The notes beneath the pieces are model-generated. The model did not search any database. It was not told where the DNA came from and saw nothing but the letters and a program-made list of their open reading frames with translations. Position numbers and translations under genes: made by a program. Below are positions 1-9,521 of a DNA stretch of 64,000 nucleotides, in pieces (the first letter of the stretch is position 1; every line of letters begins with the position of its first letter). Source of the DNA: Legionella londiniensis (lineage in GTDB: Bacteria; Pseudomonadota; Gammaproteobacteria; Legionellales; Legionellaceae); the NCBI RefSeq assembly GCF_001467825.1, contig NZ_LNYK01000007.1, forward strand, positions 48,348-112,347. The letters run 5' to 3'.

Positions 1-265
1 AGTTGCGCTTGATCTCAGTGGGCGGCCGTATCTGGTATTTGACGGATCGTTTACCCGGGAACAGGTGGGAGGGTTTCCAACTGAACTAATCCCTCACTTT
101 TTCAGATCATTCGTTGAGCAGTTAAAAGCAACGCTCCACCTTAAAATGAGAGGGGACAATGCACACCATCAAATCGAAAGTCTTTTTAAAGGAGTTGGCC
201 GCGCATTTCGTGAGGCAAAAAGAGTAGATGGGAATGATATTCCAAGTACCAAGGGGATTTTATGA
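1..265 (+). CDS. hisB: Imidazoleglycerol-phosphate dehydratase, C-terminal end (partial)
   Basis: The reading frame is open from the left edge (first full codon at base 2) and ends at a TGA at 263-265. The visible 87 residues match the C-terminal part of the IGP dehydratase domain, including the typical run RGDNAHHQIESLFKGVGRA, whose His-His-x-x-Glu contributes metal ligands in this family. The enzyme dehydrates imidazoleglycerol phosphate to imidazole-acetol phosphate in histidine synthesis. The stop overlaps the hisH start (ATGA), so the two are translationally coupled. Whether the protein is bifunctional with an N-terminal histidinol phosphatase cannot be judged because the start lies outside the window. 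Confidence 0.93.
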   Translation, partial: VALDLSGRPYLVFDGSFTREQVGGFPTELIPHFFRSFVEQLKATLHLKMRGDNAHHQIESLFKGVGRAFREAKRVDGNDIPSTKGIL

Positions 266-849
266 TCGTAGTCGTCGATAGCGGCGGAGCCAATCTGGTA
301 TCGCTTTTAAGCTGGGTTTCGCGTTTGGGGGTTGATGCATGCGTCAGTACCTGTTCCCGGAAAATTAAAAATGCAAGCCATGTCATTCTGCCTGGAGTGG
401 GTTCTGCAGGCAAGATTATGGAACGGCTCTGTGCCCTTCGGTTAAAAGAACTCTTGCAATCCTTGACCCAACCAGTTTTGGGTATCTGTGTGGGAATGCA
501 GGTGTTGTTTGAATGTTCGGAAGAAGGCGGCACCCCTTGTTTGGGCTTGATGGCTGGGATGATCAAAAAACTGCCTGAAAAGACCGGTCTGATTTTACCG
601 CATATGGGGTGGAATACCCTGCAAATCACTGAAGCATCAGGACTCATGGCAGGGGTGCAGCCCAATGCCTATGTCTATTTTGTTCACAGCTTTTTTGCAC
701 CTGTCTCGAAGTACACCCGGGCGGTCGCATACCATGGCTTGCCATTCTCAGCGGCTGTACAGAGCAGCAATTTTTATGGCGTTCAGTTTCATCCGGAGCG
801 ATCAGGTGCGGCGGGTCTGCAAATATTAAAAAATTTTATAGAGCTTTGA
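262..849 (+). CDS. hisH: Imidazole glycerol phosphate synthase, glutaminase subunit
   Basis: This 195-residue class I glutamine amidotransferase makes ammonia from glutamine and passes it to HisF. The triad is readable: Cys76 in GICVGMQ (nucleophile elbow), and the His and Glu of FHPERSG near residues 177 and 179. The glycine-rich LPGVGSAG (about residues 43-50) is the usual motif near the oxyanion site. The start ATG overlaps the hisB stop, and hisA begins one base after its stop, so it sits inside a continuous his transcription unit. Length and motif order are normal for the family. Confidence 0.96.
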   Translation: MIVVVDSGGANLVSLLSWVSRLGVDACVSTCSRKIKNASHVILPGVGSAGKIMERLCALRLKELLQSLTQPVLGICVGMQVLFECSEEGGTPCLGLMAGMIKKLPEKTGLILPHMGWNTLQITEASGLMAGVQPNAYVYFVHSFFAPVSKYTRAVAYHGLPFSAAVQSSNFYGVQFHPERSGAAGLQILKNFIEL

Positions 850-850
850 C

Positions 851-1585
851 ATGATTATCTATCCAGCAATTGATTGTCGAAAAGGGAAATGCGTGCGTTT
901 ATATCAGGGGGATTACAGTCGGGAAACGGTTTATGAAAAACCGCCTGTAGAAAGAGCAAAGGCCTTTGCAAAAGAAGGGGCAACCTGGTTGCATGTCGTT
1001 GATTTGGATGGGGCAAAAACAATCGGGGAGAATCAGGCGCTTCTTCTTAAGAAACTGATTTGCTCTGTGCCACTAAAGGTTCAGGTAGGAGGCGGTATCA
1101 GAACAGCTTCGCAAATAGAGACTTATTTTAAGCAAGGTGCATCTCGAGTGGTCATTGGCAGTTTAGCGATTGAGGCGCCCAAATGCGTTGCAGGCTGGTT
1201 GAGTCGGTTCGGAGGCGAACGTTTGGTTTTGGCGTTTGATGTGGCGTTTGATGAAGCCAATAAGCCGAGGGTGGTAATGCAGGCTTGGCAAAAAATAAGT
1301 CACTATGTCTTGCATGAGCTGATGGAATTTTATTTAACCCAAGGTTTGCAACATGTATTGTGTACCGATGTTTCAAAGGATGGGACGTTATCTGGGCCAA
1401 ATATTGAGCTGTATCAGGATTTAATAAAACAGTTTCCCTCGTTACAGATACAAGCATCGGGCGGCATTCGCAGCCTCGAAGATATTCATTGCCTCAAAAG
1501 GACGGGGGTCTCTGGCGCCATTATTGGGCGTGCATTGTATGAAAAAAAGATCACGTTAAAGGAGGCCATCTCATGCCAAGCCTAA
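851..1585 (+). CDS. hisA: ProFAR isomerase
   Basis: This 244-residue (beta/alpha)8-barrel enzyme performs the Amadori isomerisation of ProFAR to PRFAR. The general base Asp8 lies in [15 protein letters not shown]. The second acidic residue is in [14 protein letters not shown] in the second half. Both half-barrel phosphate-binding loops are visible (VQVGGGIRT and IQASGGIRS). The 3' end overlaps hisF by 13 bases, which indicates tight coupling; HisA supplies the substrate of the HisF/HisH complex. Length is normal. Confidence 0.96.
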   Translation: MIIYPAIDCRKGKCVRLYQGDYSRETVYEKPPVERAKAFAKEGATWLHVVDLDGAKTIGENQALLLKKLICSVPLKVQVGGGIRTASQIETYFKQGASRVVIGSLAIEAPKCVAGWLSRFGGERLVLAFDVAFDEANKPRVVMQAWQKISHYVLHELMEFYLTQGLQHVLCTDVSKDGTLSGPNIELYQDLIKQFPSLQIQASGGIRSLEDIHCLKRTGVSGAIIGRALYEKKITLKEAISCQA

Positions 1586-2340
1586 GAATTATTCCCTGCC
1601 TGGATGTGAAGGGAGGGCGGGTTGTCAAGGGAGTCCAATTTCGAAACCATCGGGATATGGGGGCAATTGAGGATTACGTGGTTTTTTATCGCGACAATGG
1701 CGCTGATGAGCTGGTTTTTTACGATATCACAGCAAGCTGTGATGGAAGAAATCTGGATAGAAACTGGGTGACGCGCGTGTCGCGGCTTTTAGACATCCCC
1801 TTTTGTGTGGCAGGCGGAATTAAAACGGTTGATGACGCAAGAGCCGTGTTTAAAGCGGGTGCTGATAAAATTTCCATAAATTCCCCTGCCTTGGAAAGGC
1901 CGGAATTGATAAGGGAGCTTGCAGAAGAATTTGGGCGTCAATCGATAGTGGTGGGGATTGATAGCTTTGAACAATCAGGCATATACGAAGTATATCGTTA
2001 TACCGGTTCGCCTGATAAAACCCAGAGTACCGGACGTAAAACGGCTGAGTGGGTATTGGAAGCAGATGATTTGGGGGCAGGAGAAATTGTATTGAACTGC
2101 ATGAATCAAGACGGAGTTCGGAAGGGATATGATATCGAACAGTTACAGCAAATAAGAAAACTGACTAATCTTCCTTTAATTGCTTCAGGAGGAGCAGGAA
2201 GCATGGAAGACTTCCTGCAAGTGTTTCGCAAGGCACACGTTGACGGCGCTTTGGCGGCCAGTGTGTTTCATGATAGGGATATTTTAATTAAGCAATTGAA
2301 GCAATTTTTGGCTGTGAATCAACTTGAGGTGAGGCCATGA
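1573..2340 (+). CDS. hisF: Imidazole glycerol phosphate synthase, cyclase subunit
   Basis: This 255-residue barrel protein combines PRFAR with HisH-derived ammonia to give imidazoleglycerol phosphate and AICAR. The catalytic Asp11 is in [16 protein letters not shown] and the second catalytic Asp is in VVGIDSF (about residue 130). Phosphate loops are seen as CVAGGIKT and IASGGAGS. A strong ribosome-binding site, AAAGGAGG, lies inside the end of hisA just before the ATG, which fixes the start. The stop overlaps hisIE (ATGA). Confidence 0.97.
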   Translation: MPSLRIIPCLDVKGGRVVKGVQFRNHRDMGAIEDYVVFYRDNGADELVFYDITASCDGRNLDRNWVTRVSRLLDIPFCVAGGIKTVDDARAVFKAGADKISINSPALERPELIRELAEEFGRQSIVVGIDSFEQSGIYEVYRYTGSPDKTQSTGRKTAEWVLEADDLGAGEIVLNCMNQDGVRKGYDIEQLQQIRKLTNLPLIASGGAGSMEDFLQVFRKAHVDGALAASVFHDRDILIKQLKQFLAVNQLEVRP

Positions 2341-2948
2341 GTGAATTTAATCCTCCAATCATTGATTGGGAAAAAGCAGGCAGCTTGCTCCCTGCTGTCA
2401 TCCAGGATCATTATACACGCCAGGTCTTGATGATGGGATATATGAATCGTGAGGCGCTGGCGCGCACCTGCGAAACGGGCCGCGTCACTTTTTATAGCCG
2501 GACAAGGCAACGCTTATGGATGAAAGGAGAAACATCCGGTCACGTGCTCAAGGTCGTCGATATCCTGTCTGACTGTGATCATGATGCCTTGTTAATTCTT
2601 GCCAAAATAGAGGGACATTGCTGTCATCTAAAGCAGCCAAGTTGTTTCGGAAGAGACGGCTCTTTTGTGCCTGTTTTGGAGAAATTGGAAGAAGTCATTG
2701 TCTCAAGATGCCGCGCCTCTGAAAGGCGCAGTTATACCGCACAGTTGTTCGCTGAAGGACTGCAACGGATTGCTCAAAAGGTAGGAGAAGAAGGAGTGGA
2801 GGTAGCTCTTGCCGCTGTTGCTGGCAATCGAGAGGAAACCATCAGCGAAGCAGCGGATTTGTTATACCACTTGCTGGTGCTTCTGGCGGCTAAAGAAATC
2901 GCATTTAGAGAAGTTTTATCCAGTCTTTTAAGGAGAAAGAAACCATGA
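2337..2948 (+). CDS. hisI: Bifunctional phosphoribosyl-AMP cyclohydrolase / phosphoribosyl-ATP pyrophosphatase
   Basis: This 203-residue fusion carries out steps 2 and 3 of histidine synthesis. The N-terminal cyclohydrolase domain (about residues 1-115) shows the Mg/Zn sites SDCDHDALL and EGHCCH. The C-terminal pyrophosphohydrolase domain (about 120-203) has the MazG-like helix [16 protein letters not shown] with its acidic residues. Two-domain fusion is the usual gammaproteobacterial form. The start overlaps the hisF stop and the stop overlaps the purH start, both as ATGA. Confidence 0.95.
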   Translation: MSEFNPPIIDWEKAGSLLPAVIQDHYTRQVLMMGYMNREALARTCETGRVTFYSRTRQRLWMKGETSGHVLKVVDILSDCDHDALLILAKIEGHCCHLKQPSCFGRDGSFVPVLEKLEEVIVSRCRASERRSYTAQLFAEGLQRIAQKVGEEGVEVALAAVAGNREETISEAADLLYHLLVLLAAKEIAFREVLSSLLRRKKP

Positions 2949-4417
2949 GAGCAGCGTTCATTTCAGTGGGCAACAAACATGGTTTGATAGAAGTGGCAAA
3001 TGCATTGGTTCAATATGGCATAAAATTGCTTGGCTCAAAAGGCACGGCAGATTTCTTGGCTGCACATGGTTTTTCAATATTGTCGACAGAGGACTATATT
3101 CAGATGCCGCCAATGTTGGAGGGGCGAGTGAAAACCTTGCATCCAGGTATTTTTGGCGGGATCCTGGCGGACAGGAATAATCCCAAGCATATGAACGAGC
3201 TAAGACAGTGGAATGTATATCCGATTGATTTTGTAATTGTTGACCTGTATCCATTTTCATCCAATCAAGATATTGAGCATATTGATATTGGCGGTGTGGC
3301 ATTAATAAGAGCTGCAGCAAAAAATCATGCTTACTGCACAGCAATTAGTGATAGAAATGATTATGTCAAGTTGATTGATGAATTGCAGGAACAGAAAGGA
3401 GAGACCAGGCTTTTATTTCGCCAAAAAATGGCTGCCTCTGCATTTGATAAAAGCTCGCGCTATGATGCAGAAATTAAAGCCTGGTGCAGCCAGGAAGAAA
3501 TGCGCCCCTTACCGCTGCAAAAAACAGTTCCGTTATCTTATGGGGAAAATCCTCATCAGCAGGCCGATTTTTATAATCTTGCAGGAGAAGCGCCAAATTT
3601 CACTTTATTGCAGGGCAGGCCGCTCACATACAATAATTTATTAGATTTGGATGCGGGTATACGCTTGATTTCAGAATTTGATGAGACTGCTGCAGCCGTT
3701 ATCAAGCATGCAAATCCCTGTGGTGTGGCGCTCGGCATTTCCAGTATGGAGGCGGTTGCCGGTGCATTTCACGCGGATGAGAAAAGTGCATTTGGTGGAA
3801 TTGTGGCGTTGAACCGGACACTTGATGAAGAAACTGCCGTATTTTTAAAACCCTATTTTATTGAGATGGTTGCAGCGCCCGACTATACCAGGGAGGCTTT
3901 TGCAATCCTCAGTCAAAAACCAAAATGCCGCGTCGTGAGGTTCATAAAAGACCAGCCAACGTTTGAATTGCGTACGGCATTAAATGGATTTTTATTGCAA
4001 ACGACAGATAAAAAAGAGCTGGTACTTCATGAAATGGCCATTCCAACTTTGAAGCAACCAGACGAACAGTTATATGCCGATCTGCAGTTTGCGTTTAAGG
4101 TAGTTCGTCATATGAAATCCAATGCCATTGTCATTGCAAAAAATGGAGTCACAAAGGCAATGGGTGTGGGACAAGCCAATCGAGTGGATGCCGTCACGCA
4201 GGCGCTTTATCGCGCCGGAACACTTGATTTGCAAAATGCCGTACTTGCATCGGATGGTTTTTTCCCCTTTGCGGACAGCATTAGGTTGATAGCGAAGACG
4301 CCGATCAAAACCATTATTCAGCCTGGGGGCTCGCGCATGGATAGGGCGGTGATTGAAGCATGCAATGATGCGCAAATCAGTATGGTTATGACTGGCGTCA
4401 GAGCATTCAGACATTGA
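2945..4417 (+). CDS. purH: Bifunctional AICAR transformylase / IMP cyclohydrolase
   Basis: This 490-residue protein carries out the last two steps of IMP synthesis, starting from AICAR. The N-terminal IMP cyclohydrolase (MGS-like) domain shows GSKGTADFLAAHG and EGRVKTLHPGIFGGIL. The C-terminal transformylase domain has the catalytic KHANPCG motif and the conserved KSAFGGIVALN. It is about 30 residues shorter than common PurH proteins (about 520) but both domains look complete. The start overlaps hisIE by ATGA, so purH is the last gene of the his transcription unit. This makes metabolic sense: AICAR released by HisF/HisH is recycled by PurH. Sequence divergence from the enterobacterial type is clear, and another purH elsewhere cannot be excluded. 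Confidence 0.93.
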   Translation: MRAAFISVGNKHGLIEVANALVQYGIKLLGSKGTADFLAAHGFSILSTEDYIQMPPMLEGRVKTLHPGIFGGILADRNNPKHMNELRQWNVYPIDFVIVDLYPFSSNQDIEHIDIGGVALIRAAAKNHAYCTAISDRNDYVKLIDELQEQKGETRLLFRQKMAASAFDKSSRYDAEIKAWCSQEEMRPLPLQKTVPLSYGENPHQQADFYNLAGEAPNFTLLQGRPLTYNNLLDLDAGIRLISEFDETAAAVIKHANPCGVALGISSMEAVAGAFHADEKSAFGGIVALNRTLDEETAVFLKPYFIEMVAAPDYTREAFAILSQKPKCRVVRFIKDQPTFELRTALNGFLLQTTDKKELVLHEMAIPTLKQPDEQLYADLQFAFKVVRHMKSNAIVIAKNGVTKAMGVGQANRVDAVTQALYRAGTLDLQNAVLASDGFFPFADSIRLIAKTPIKTIIQPGGSRMDRAVIEACNDAQISMVMTGVRAFRH

Positions 4418-4451
4418 ACAGAGGCATTATATCAACATAATATGTAAAAGT

Positions 4452-5231
4452 TTAACAAAGATAAGTGATAGCAAGCAGTATGCTATGGGTGTATATATTC
4501 GACAGCCGCGGGCCGCTTCCCGTCCACATGGAAGACGCAGCATCCCCGAGATCGCTTTTGCCCCAGGCGGTAAATTCATAGCCCAATCCAACGTTCCAGT
4601 TGGGGTTGATCATTTTTTGTGCCCCAGCCCCCAGGGCATAAGTAAAGACAAAAGAGTTGGTGTTGTCTTCGAACCATAGGGGAGCCAGCTCAGTATCAAC
4701 CTGGGGTATGGTATGATACCCATGTACATGATTAAAACCTGCCCCAATTAATCCTGTGATATACGGCTGGACATAAGCATAAGTCGCGGCAGTAATCAAT
4801 TTTCCTCTGGCTCCGACCATGCCGTGGCTGACTTTGTATTCATAACGTGAACCGGTTGGAACGCCGTTAGATGCAATCTTGCCCTGTAAATCCACTTCAC
4901 CTGCCCCGCCGAAGGCTATGCCAAGCTGGGTTAGAAGATATTCGTTAAATGGCCACTGCAATGCTAAAAAGACTTCTCCTGTTCCCAAGGTACTGTTTTT
5001 CTCATCAGCTTGATAGGTATTTCGAACTGAAATCTGCCTTTGTTCAGGCGTGTTCTCAGTTTTTACCAGGTAGAGATTTTGAGTTTTACCGGCGCTGGTA
5101 AAAGCAACTCCTCCGCTGACTGAAATGACTTTAGTATAATTGCTTGCCGTCATCCAGTCTTCATATGCAAGCGCATATGAGCAGTTTACAAACAAAGCTA
5201 CTGCTCCAAAAATCCTTTTATAAGAAGCCAT
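4452..5231 (-). CDS. Outer-membrane beta-barrel protein (porin-like, Legionella type)
   Basis: This is a 259-residue protein with an N-terminal signal peptide ending near AxA (FVNCSYALA, about residue 22). The mature part is rich in alternating aromatic/polar strands and ends with the hydrophobic strand HSILLAITYLC. The pattern of short amphipathic strands with Gly/Tyr/Trp turns (GLGYEFTAWGKS, ALGAGAQKM) fits an 8-stranded opacity/OmpA-like barrel. It is convergent with purH, with no clear terminator in the 34-base gap. A second barrel of similar size lies at 13792-14589. Exact function unknown; surface or adhesion roles are possible but not shown. Confidence 0.7.
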   Translation of the reverse strand: MASYKRIFGAVALFVNCSYALAYEDWMTASNYTKVISVSGGVAFTSAGKTQNLYLVKTENTPEQRQISVRNTYQADEKNSTLGTGEVFLALQWPFNEYLLTQLGIAFGGAGEVDLQGKIASNGVPTGSRYEYKVSHGMVGARGKLITAATYAYVQPYITGLIGAGFNHVHGYHTIPQVDTELAPLWFEDNTNSFVFTYALGAGAQKMINPNWNVGLGYEFTAWGKSDLGDAASSMWTGSGPRLSNIYTHSILLAITYLC

Positions 5232-5314
5232 ATATTCTTCAGAGATTTAAAACCTATACTTTAACATTTTTTCTTATCAGATGGTCAATAAGAATCTTTA
5301 AAAATAATTTGAAT

Positions 5315-5662
5315 CTATTCTTTATCAAATAGTTCCATCACTTTCTCGGGAGGGCGGCCAATGATTGCTTTCCCTTTATAGGCCACGATAGGCCGTTGCA
5401 ATAACTTGGGCTCTTTTGATATTTCTTTTAAAATACGATCCTTATCATCAAGCGATAACCCAAGCTCTTTAAACTCGGGCTCATTGACCCGAACAAACTC
5501 TTGTAGCAAAAAATGCTCGCTTAGAGTCTTCAAAGTCTCAATATCAGGGGGAGATTTAAGATATTCGACAATAACAGGCTCTATTCCATGTTGTCTTAGA
5601 ATGTCCAGCGCCTGTCTTGATTTAGAGCATCTTGGGTTATGATAAATAATCGGTGTTTCCAT
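5315..5662 (-). CDS. arsC: Arsenate reductase, glutaredoxin-type (ArsC family)
   Basis: This 115-residue thioredoxin-fold protein has the catalytic cysteine in the N-terminal NPRCSKSRQALDILRQ (Cys12) and the family C-terminal segment RPIVAYKGKAIIGRPPEKV. In the characterised members the single Cys forms an As-S intermediate resolved by glutathione and glutaredoxin. There is no arsB, arsR or acr3 nearby, so a role in arsenate reduction is inferred from family only; some relatives (YffB-like, Spx-like) do other jobs. The length fits the family. It is monocistronic or loosely linked to the barrel gene downstream. Confidence 0.85.
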   Translation of the reverse strand: METPIIYHNPRCSKSRQALDILRQHGIEPVIVEYLKSPPDIETLKTLSEHFLLQEFVRVNEPEFKELGLSLDDKDRILKEISKEPKLLQRPIVAYKGKAIIGRPPEKVMELFDKE

Positions 5663-5723
5663 GGGCCTGCTTGTTGTTTGACTGGTCTAAAAAACATAGC
5701 GTAACTCAACAAAGCTCAAGATT

Positions 5724-6596
5724 CTACTGTGTTCTTCTCCGAATGAAATCTCCCAACCCCTGGGAATTTGCTATTAACTCATAATATGCTTGATAGTCCT
5801 CATATACTTTAAGGCATATTTTTTTGTGAGCGGCATTGCTGATTTCAGAAAAGGCAGGTTGTCCGTGACTATCCATTGCGTATCCTGCAGAAGCGTGAAA
5901 GCCGCGGCTGAGAAGGGCTTCATGATGCCAATGGTAAATGGCGTTTTTCTTTTTCGTTTCATGCCATATTTCACCTGTAAAATCTTCTCCCAAACACTCC
6001 CAGTGCAGGCTGTTTTCATAAAAAGGGATATCAAGATACGCGCATAAGTTGCCGACAGCAGGGGCAGTATCTTGAATGAGTTTTTCCGCATGAATCACAT
6101 AGGGCTTGTTATAAGCATGGGTTTGTATCAATTTAAAGCTGTTATATAAGGCGCGGTAACCCGTTAGCCTTGCCAAATGGGGCATCATAAAATCCAGGTG
6201 CTCGGGGGGAATTTTTTTGTAATAGGACAGTATGCAATGATGGGGGTTACGTAATAAAAAAATAAAATAAATCTGTTTATCCTCTAAGAGCGGGGTTTCA
6301 TTGTTGATGAATGCTTCAAAGGCAAAACTCATTTCCTTAATGAAAACATTTCCAAGCAGTAATGAACTGTATAATTTTTCTGTAATATCATGATAAGCGC
6401 TCCATTTTTTTGATTGATAGTAATCCTTGGAATCTGGAAAATGGATTGTGTTATAAAGAACAGTAGCCGGCTCATTAAATATTTTAAAATCCCCGCGGGC
6501 GTCGATCATTCGTAAAAAGGCGGTCGATAATGAACGGGGAGGAGCAATTAGAAAAACCATCTTATTTTTTTGATGACTCATTGATAGCAATCCCAT
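5724..6596 (-). CDS. Sulfotransferase-family P-loop protein
   Basis: The protein has 290 residues from the first start (a second possible start is 15 bases in, at MSHQ). The N-terminus carries the PAPS 5'-phosphosulfate loop of sulfotransferases, FLIAPPRSLSTAFLRM, directly after a hydrophobic beta strand. A following FLLRNPHHCILSYYKK resembles the 3'-phosphate-binding Arg...Ser region. It lacks a signal peptide and is predicted cytoplasmic. Substrate unknown; host-directed or cell-surface sulfation are guesses only. Neighbours give no pathway. Confidence 0.7.
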   Translation of the reverse strand: MGLLSMSHQKNKMVFLIAPPRSLSTAFLRMIDARGDFKIFNEPATVLYNTIHFPDSKDYYQSKKWSAYHDITEKLYSSLLLGNVFIKEMSFAFEAFINNETPLLEDKQIYFIFLLRNPHHCILSYYKKIPPEHLDFMMPHLARLTGYRALYNSFKLIQTHAYNKPYVIHAEKLIQDTAPAVGNLCAYLDIPFYENSLHWECLGEDFTGEIWHETKKKNAIYHWHHEALLSRGFHASAGYAMDSHGQPAFSEISNAAHKKICLKVYEDYQAYYELIANSQGLGDFIRRRTQ

Positions 6597-6743
6597 GTTT
6601 TAACAAGTCTTTAATAGATAACCCAATTTCCGCGCAACATTTTAGCAAGAAGGCTTCATTTTTCGTATCATTTCTTCCCGCCCAGCGCTTTTGAAAGTAA
6701 TGAGGCAAGCCGAATTGAAAAGACAGGGCAAAACATGCGCGAT

Positions 6744-6772
6744 ATGACAATTAACCTTTTCCAAGCTACAAT
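6744..6772 (+). promoter_or_regulatory. Sigma-70-type promoter of the universal stress gene
   Basis: An ATGACA -35 (6744-6749) and TACAAT -10 (6767-6772) are separated by exactly 17 bases. Transcription would start near 6779, leaving about 40 bases before the ATG at 6820 but only about 11 before the upstream in-frame ATG at 6790. This favours the later start. Confidence 0.55.
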
Positions 6773-6819
6773 CGAGGTTAAGAATCAAAATGGATAAAAC
6801 AGTACTTAAGGGATTAACG

Positions 6820-7761
6820 ATGAAAGGATTTCGTAACATCTTATATGTCAGCAATGGAATCGGCGAGGAAGATGAAGCTGTTAAACGGGCTTTAAAACTT
6901 GCGAGTGATAATCATGCAAAACTGAGTGTATTCATCGCATGCCCTCCTTTTCCAGATTATTTGCAGGAATATCAAAAAACTTATGAAGACTCGCTTATTG
7001 CCCAAATGGATAAAGCCATTTGTTCAGCTCGTGAAGCCCTAACAATCAGCCAGGAGAAAATACCGGTAAAAATTGATTTGGAATGCGTGCGCGCCCCGGC
7101 TATTCATATCATCCGCCATGTATTGCAAAACTCGCATGATTTGTTGATCAAAGATGCCGAACATTCGACCGGCTTAAAAGGATTTAAAGCTTTGGATATG
7201 GAATTGCTGCGAAAATGCCCATGTGCACTATTTTTGAGCAAGCCCTTTAAGCATGGCCAAGCAAATGCGCGCGTAGCCGTTGCTGTCGACCCTAATGATG
7301 AAGAATCTGAAGGAAAGAATCTCTCACTCAATCTTTTAGAAATATCTCATTCACTGGCTAAGCATTTCTCAGGCAATCTCGATATTATATCCTGCTGGCA
7401 CTTTCCCTTCGAAGATTATCTTCGTGACAATATTTGGGTGAAAGTCCCTGAACATGAACTTAAGAAAATGATTCATGAAGAAAAGGAACGTACCATGAGT
7501 CAATTAAAGGCGCTGATGAAGGAAGTTAATGTCAGTGGGGAAAAGCATCAAATTCATCTTTTAAAGGGTAAGCCGGAAAAGCAAATCCCTGATTTTATTG
7601 ATGAAAATAAAATCGATCTTTTGGTGATGGGAACGGTGGCGCGCACTGGAATCAAGGGATTTATTATTGGTAATACTGCAGAAAATATTTTACAGGAACT
7701 TGATTGCTCCTTGCTTGCCTTAAAACCCCAGGGCTTTATATCGCCAGTTGCCCCTTATTAG
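6820..7761 (+). CDS. Tandem universal stress protein (UspE-like)
   Basis: This 313-residue protein is built of two USP domains. The first starts at FRNILYVSNG and appears degenerate. The second ends with the ATP-binding pattern MGTVARTGIKGFIIGNTAENIL (split around Gly-x2-Gly-x9-Gly-Asn/Thr). UspE-like tandem proteins act in stress survival and bind nucleotides. The start at 6820 is preferred over 6790 because AAGGGA sits 7 bases before it and the promoter lies too close to 6790. The next gene, 71 bases downstream, is a Kef-type antiporter; USP-antiporter pairs are common and suggest a shared stress or pH function. Confidence 0.85.
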   Translation: MKGFRNILYVSNGIGEEDEAVKRALKLASDNHAKLSVFIACPPFPDYLQEYQKTYEDSLIAQMDKAICSAREALTISQEKIPVKIDLECVRAPAIHIIRHVLQNSHDLLIKDAEHSTGLKGFKALDMELLRKCPCALFLSKPFKHGQANARVAVAVDPNDEESEGKNLSLNLLEISHSLAKHFSGNLDIISCWHFPFEDYLRDNIWVKVPEHELKKMIHEEKERTMSQLKALMKEVNVSGEKHQIHLLKGKPEKQIPDFIDENKIDLLVMGTVARTGIKGFIIGNTAENILQELDCSLLALKPQGFISPVAPY

Positions 7762-7832
7762 GCGTATCCTATTGATGCGGATTCTGCCGGTGCATGCATA
7801 AATATGATACTTTCATTTAACAAGAACACTCC

Positions 7833-9518
7833 ATGAACCTGACTGTGCTGGCTGCAACACCATTTTACGAGCTGTCGGCGCTTTTGCTGATAACGACTGT
7901 AATTGGTTTTTTCAGTCTGCTGCTACGCCAGCCGATGATTGTCAGCTTTATCCTGGCAGGAATTCTTGCAGGGCCTGATTTCCTCGCCATTGTTCAATCC
8001 TATGCCCACATAGAGTTGCTTGCAGAACTTGGTATCGCGGTGTTGCTTTTCCTGGTTGGCCTGAAACTTGATATTCAATTAATCAGAACATTAGGGCTTG
8101 TTTCATTGGCAACCGGCATTGGCCAGGTTGTGTTTACCGCCATTATTGGCTCATTCATTGCCATTGCATTGGGCATGGATTTGATCAATGCGCTTTATGT
8201 GGGCGTTGCCCTCACTTTTTCCAGCACGATCATCATTGTCAAATTGTTGTCTGATAAACGTGAGGTCGATTCTTTACACGGTAGGATTGCCATCGGTTTT
8301 TTGATAGTGCAGGACATTCTTGTTGTATTGGCGATGATTGTCCTTTCAGGTTTCGGGTTAGGGATTGAGAATACCGAGCATTTGGGGTTATACATCAACC
8401 TGGCTTTGATGATGCTGTATGCTTTGGCTGTATTGGTTTTTCTTTGGTTATTCATTAGATATTTGGCCACGCCTTTGGTCAACAGTATTGCCCATTCTCA
8501 TGAACTATTGATCATTTTTGCAATTGGCTGGGCGACCCTGTTAGCCAGTTTGGGTGATTATTTGGGATTCAGTAAGGAACTCGGGGGTTTGCTTGCCGGC
8601 ATATCTCTGGCTTCAACGCCTTTTAGAGATGCCATTGCTGCCCGACTTTCGTCCGTGCGGGATTTTTTGCTGCTGTTTTTTTTCATTTCATTGGGCGCAC
8701 AACTTGATTTAAACCAGCTTGAGAACCAGGTTTGGCCTGGGATTGTTTTTTCACTATTTGTTTTGATAGGTAACCCCTTAATTGTGTTAATCATTACAGG
8801 CTATATAGGTTATCGCAAGCGGACGGGATTCCTTGCGGGGCTTACTGTCGCCCAGATCAGCGAATTTTCCTTAATCTTTATGGCTATGGGCGTGAAGCTT
8901 GGCCATGCGAACCTTGATTCGCTTGGGTTGGTGACTCTTGTGGGTTTAATAACTATTGCGGTTTCGGTGTATATGATCACGTATTCGCATACATTATATC
9001 GATGGCTGGAGCCTTTTTTGAGCCCGTTTGAACGGCGATTCCCCTATCGCGAAGAAGAAGGCGCGGAGAAAAAAATAATACAAAATACATTTGATATTAT
9101 TATATTTGGCTTGGGCCGATATGGCCAGGCAATTGCGGAACGCTTAATCCAAAATGACTTTAAAGTCCTGGCAGTGGATTTTAATCCCGAGGTGGTGAGC
9201 GAATGGCGGAAGAACGGTAAATATGCTTTATACGGGGATGCTACCGATATTGAATTTTTTGCTGCCCTCCCGTTGCAAAATGTTCAATGGGTGGTTTGCG
9301 CGATACCGCAACAGCCAACGGGTTTGACTCATGAAGATCCGCGGATTTTACTCATCGACGGGCTTATAACGCATCACTATAAAGGGAAAATCGCCGTCTC
9401 TGCTCAATATGCCAGTCAAGTTGTGCCATTGCAGAAAAAAGGAGCGGATCTTGTCTTTTTGCCATTTAGTGATGCAGCGGCTCGAGCTGTGGAAAGAATG
9501 ATGAGTTTTAACGGATAA
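7833..9518 (+). CDS. CPA2 family cation:proton antiporter with RCK domain (Kef-like)
   Basis: The 561-residue protein has about 12 membrane segments up to about residue 395. Typical Kef features are present: LAGILAGP early, LAELGIAVLLFLVGLKLD, GFLIVQDILVVLAM (the conserved Gln-Asp of the ion path) and FAIGWATLLASLGDYLGFSKELGGLLAGISL. A cytoplasmic TrkA-N/Rossmann domain starts near residue 422 with IIFGLGRYGQAIAERL (GxGxxG) and the acidic VDFNPE after strand 2. There is no TrkA-C domain, and it is shorter than KefB/KefC (about 600-620). Substrate probably K+ or Na+ against H+. No KefF/KefG ancillary gene is adjacent; a USP gene precedes it. Confidence 0.87.
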   Translation: MNLTVLAATPFYELSALLLITTVIGFFSLLLRQPMIVSFILAGILAGPDFLAIVQSYAHIELLAELGIAVLLFLVGLKLDIQLIRTLGLVSLATGIGQVVFTAIIGSFIAIALGMDLINALYVGVALTFSSTIIIVKLLSDKREVDSLHGRIAIGFLIVQDILVVLAMIVLSGFGLGIENTEHLGLYINLALMMLYALAVLVFLWLFIRYLATPLVNSIAHSHELLIIFAIGWATLLASLGDYLGFSKELGGLLAGISLASTPFRDAIAARLSSVRDFLLLFFFISLGAQLDLNQLENQVWPGIVFSLFVLIGNPLIVLIITGYIGYRKRTGFLAGLTVAQISEFSLIFMAMGVKLGHANLDSLGLVTLVGLITIAVSVYMITYSHTLYRWLEPFLSPFERRFPYREEEGAEKKIIQNTFDIIIFGLGRYGQAIAERLIQNDFKVLAVDFNPEVVSEWRKNGKYALYGDATDIEFFAALPLQNVQWVVCAIPQQPTGLTHEDPRILLIDGLITHHYKGKIAVSAQYASQVVPLQKKGADLVFLPFSDAAARAVERMMSFNG

Positions 9519-9521
9519 AAA

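Noticed and set aside
186..665. Long open frame on the minus strand across hisH
   Set aside because: It is the antisense of a well-supported hisH with normal motifs, and its peptide looks random.
6562..6750. 62-codon minus-strand frame between the sulfotransferase and usp genes
   Set aside because: It overlaps the sulfotransferase 5' end and its start lies in the usp promoter; part of the peptide looks plausible, but there is no ribosome site or known family to support it.
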